Assembly: GCF_001522545.3 (NCBI RefSeq)
Contig: NC_031769.1
Span: 69,306,640 to 69,370,639 of the forward strand
DNA from: Parus major
Taxonomy: Eukaryota; Chordata; Aves; Passeriformes; Paridae
DNA: 64,000 nucleotides
Direction: 5' to 3'
Under the pieces are notes generated by a model. It saw nothing but the letters and a program-made list of their open reading frames with translations, was not told where the DNA came from and ran no database searches. Of the stretch, positions 63,601 through 64,000 are shown piece after piece. Positions within the stretch are counted from its first letter, which is position 1. Each line of letters starts with the position of its first letter. Both the position numbers and the translations under genes were made by a program.

Positions 63601-64000
63601 ACAACTTCTAGGTCTGGTCTGGACAGCAGAGAGTAAACAAAGCCTGAGTCATACCTTATAATCTGTTTTCTTTTTGTCCATAACATCTGACAGATAGCGA
63701 CAGAAAAGGGCATGTGATAATGGCCTCTCTTGTTAAGTCCCATCTCTCTCTTGCACCAGGTGAAATACAGAAATACAGGAACCAGGAAAAGAAGCTGCTG
63801 CTGACCGTCCAGCAAAGAACAACTTCTGCCCATTACATATTTTGTTATGCCTGACGACCCCACAGTGCTTTGATAGCAGCTGCTTGTGCCCACCTGCAGC
63901 CCAGCATCATTTTGTCATTATGGCATCAGGCACTGGAAAGTGCATGTAAGCCTGATGAGATTGTTCTAAAACTGCATCTCATTTCAGGGAGAGGTCTGCT
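60601..64000. other. non-coding stretch, nothing recognised
   Basis: About 3.4 kb to the window end. Open frames on both strands between 61167 and 62247 (up to 103 codons) overlap in antisense and carry no recognisable domain. The segment 61450-62250 is slightly less AT-rich than its surroundings and could hide an unclassified old repeat, but I cannot identify one. Frames at 62921-63211 and 63594-63893 (minus) are likewise unrecognised. Confidence 0.5.

Overview
This 64 kb window looks like non-coding nuclear DNA from a bird. The evidence is its interspersed repeats. There are several CR1 LINE fragments with the typical avian 3' end (a short motif around ATTCTATGA), including one that still encodes the carboxy-terminal tail of CR1 ORF2. 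There is a degraded LTR of a very common avian endogenous-retrovirus type, and a second short piece of avian retroviral-type repeat. Base composition is AT-rich and CpG-poor, no CpG island was seen, and one 40-N run marks a draft-assembly gap. I cannot name the species or the chromosomal locus.

No host protein-coding gene, tRNA, rRNA or convincing exon could be supported on either strand. The longest open frames (155 codons at 43765-44232 +, 123 at 51785-52156 +, 118 at 49457-49813 -, 117 at 22495-22848 -, 114 at 3142-3486 -) are about what chance gives in 64 kb of AT-rich DNA, and none resembles a family I recognise. The window is best read as a gene desert or the inside of a very large intron. 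Short exons, lncRNAs and UTR pieces cannot be excluded by eye.

Layout: 1-13.9 kb is unique AT-rich sequence with one ancient repeat (near 5.6 kb) and a 61-nt imperfect hairpin (8.3 kb). 13.9-17 kb holds a minus-strand CR1 with the ORF2 tail, a plus-strand CR1 and two faint ancient repeats. 17-31 kb is mostly unique, with an avian ERV-type fragment (22.4 kb), a G-quadruplex motif (25.5 kb), an AT-rich candidate enhancer (26 kb) and a CR1 tail (28.2 kb). 31-41 kb holds a 22-bp tandem repeat, homeodomain-site-rich candidate conserved elements (32.3, 33.0, 39.6 kb), an ancient CR1/L3-like tail (40.3 kb) and the assembly gap beside a TTTG repeat. 41-64 kb holds further candidate elements (44.6, 56.0 kb), an eroded CR1 (50.9 kb), a solo LTR (54.4-54.9 kb), a GA repeat (57.7 kb), a CR1 tail (58.6 kb) and a TA-rich palindromic repeat (60.5 kb).

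I found no evidence of a new gene system. The observations most worth testing are the candidate conserved non-coding elements, the hairpin and the G-quadruplex. All repeat names come from recognising sequence patterns, not from a database search.
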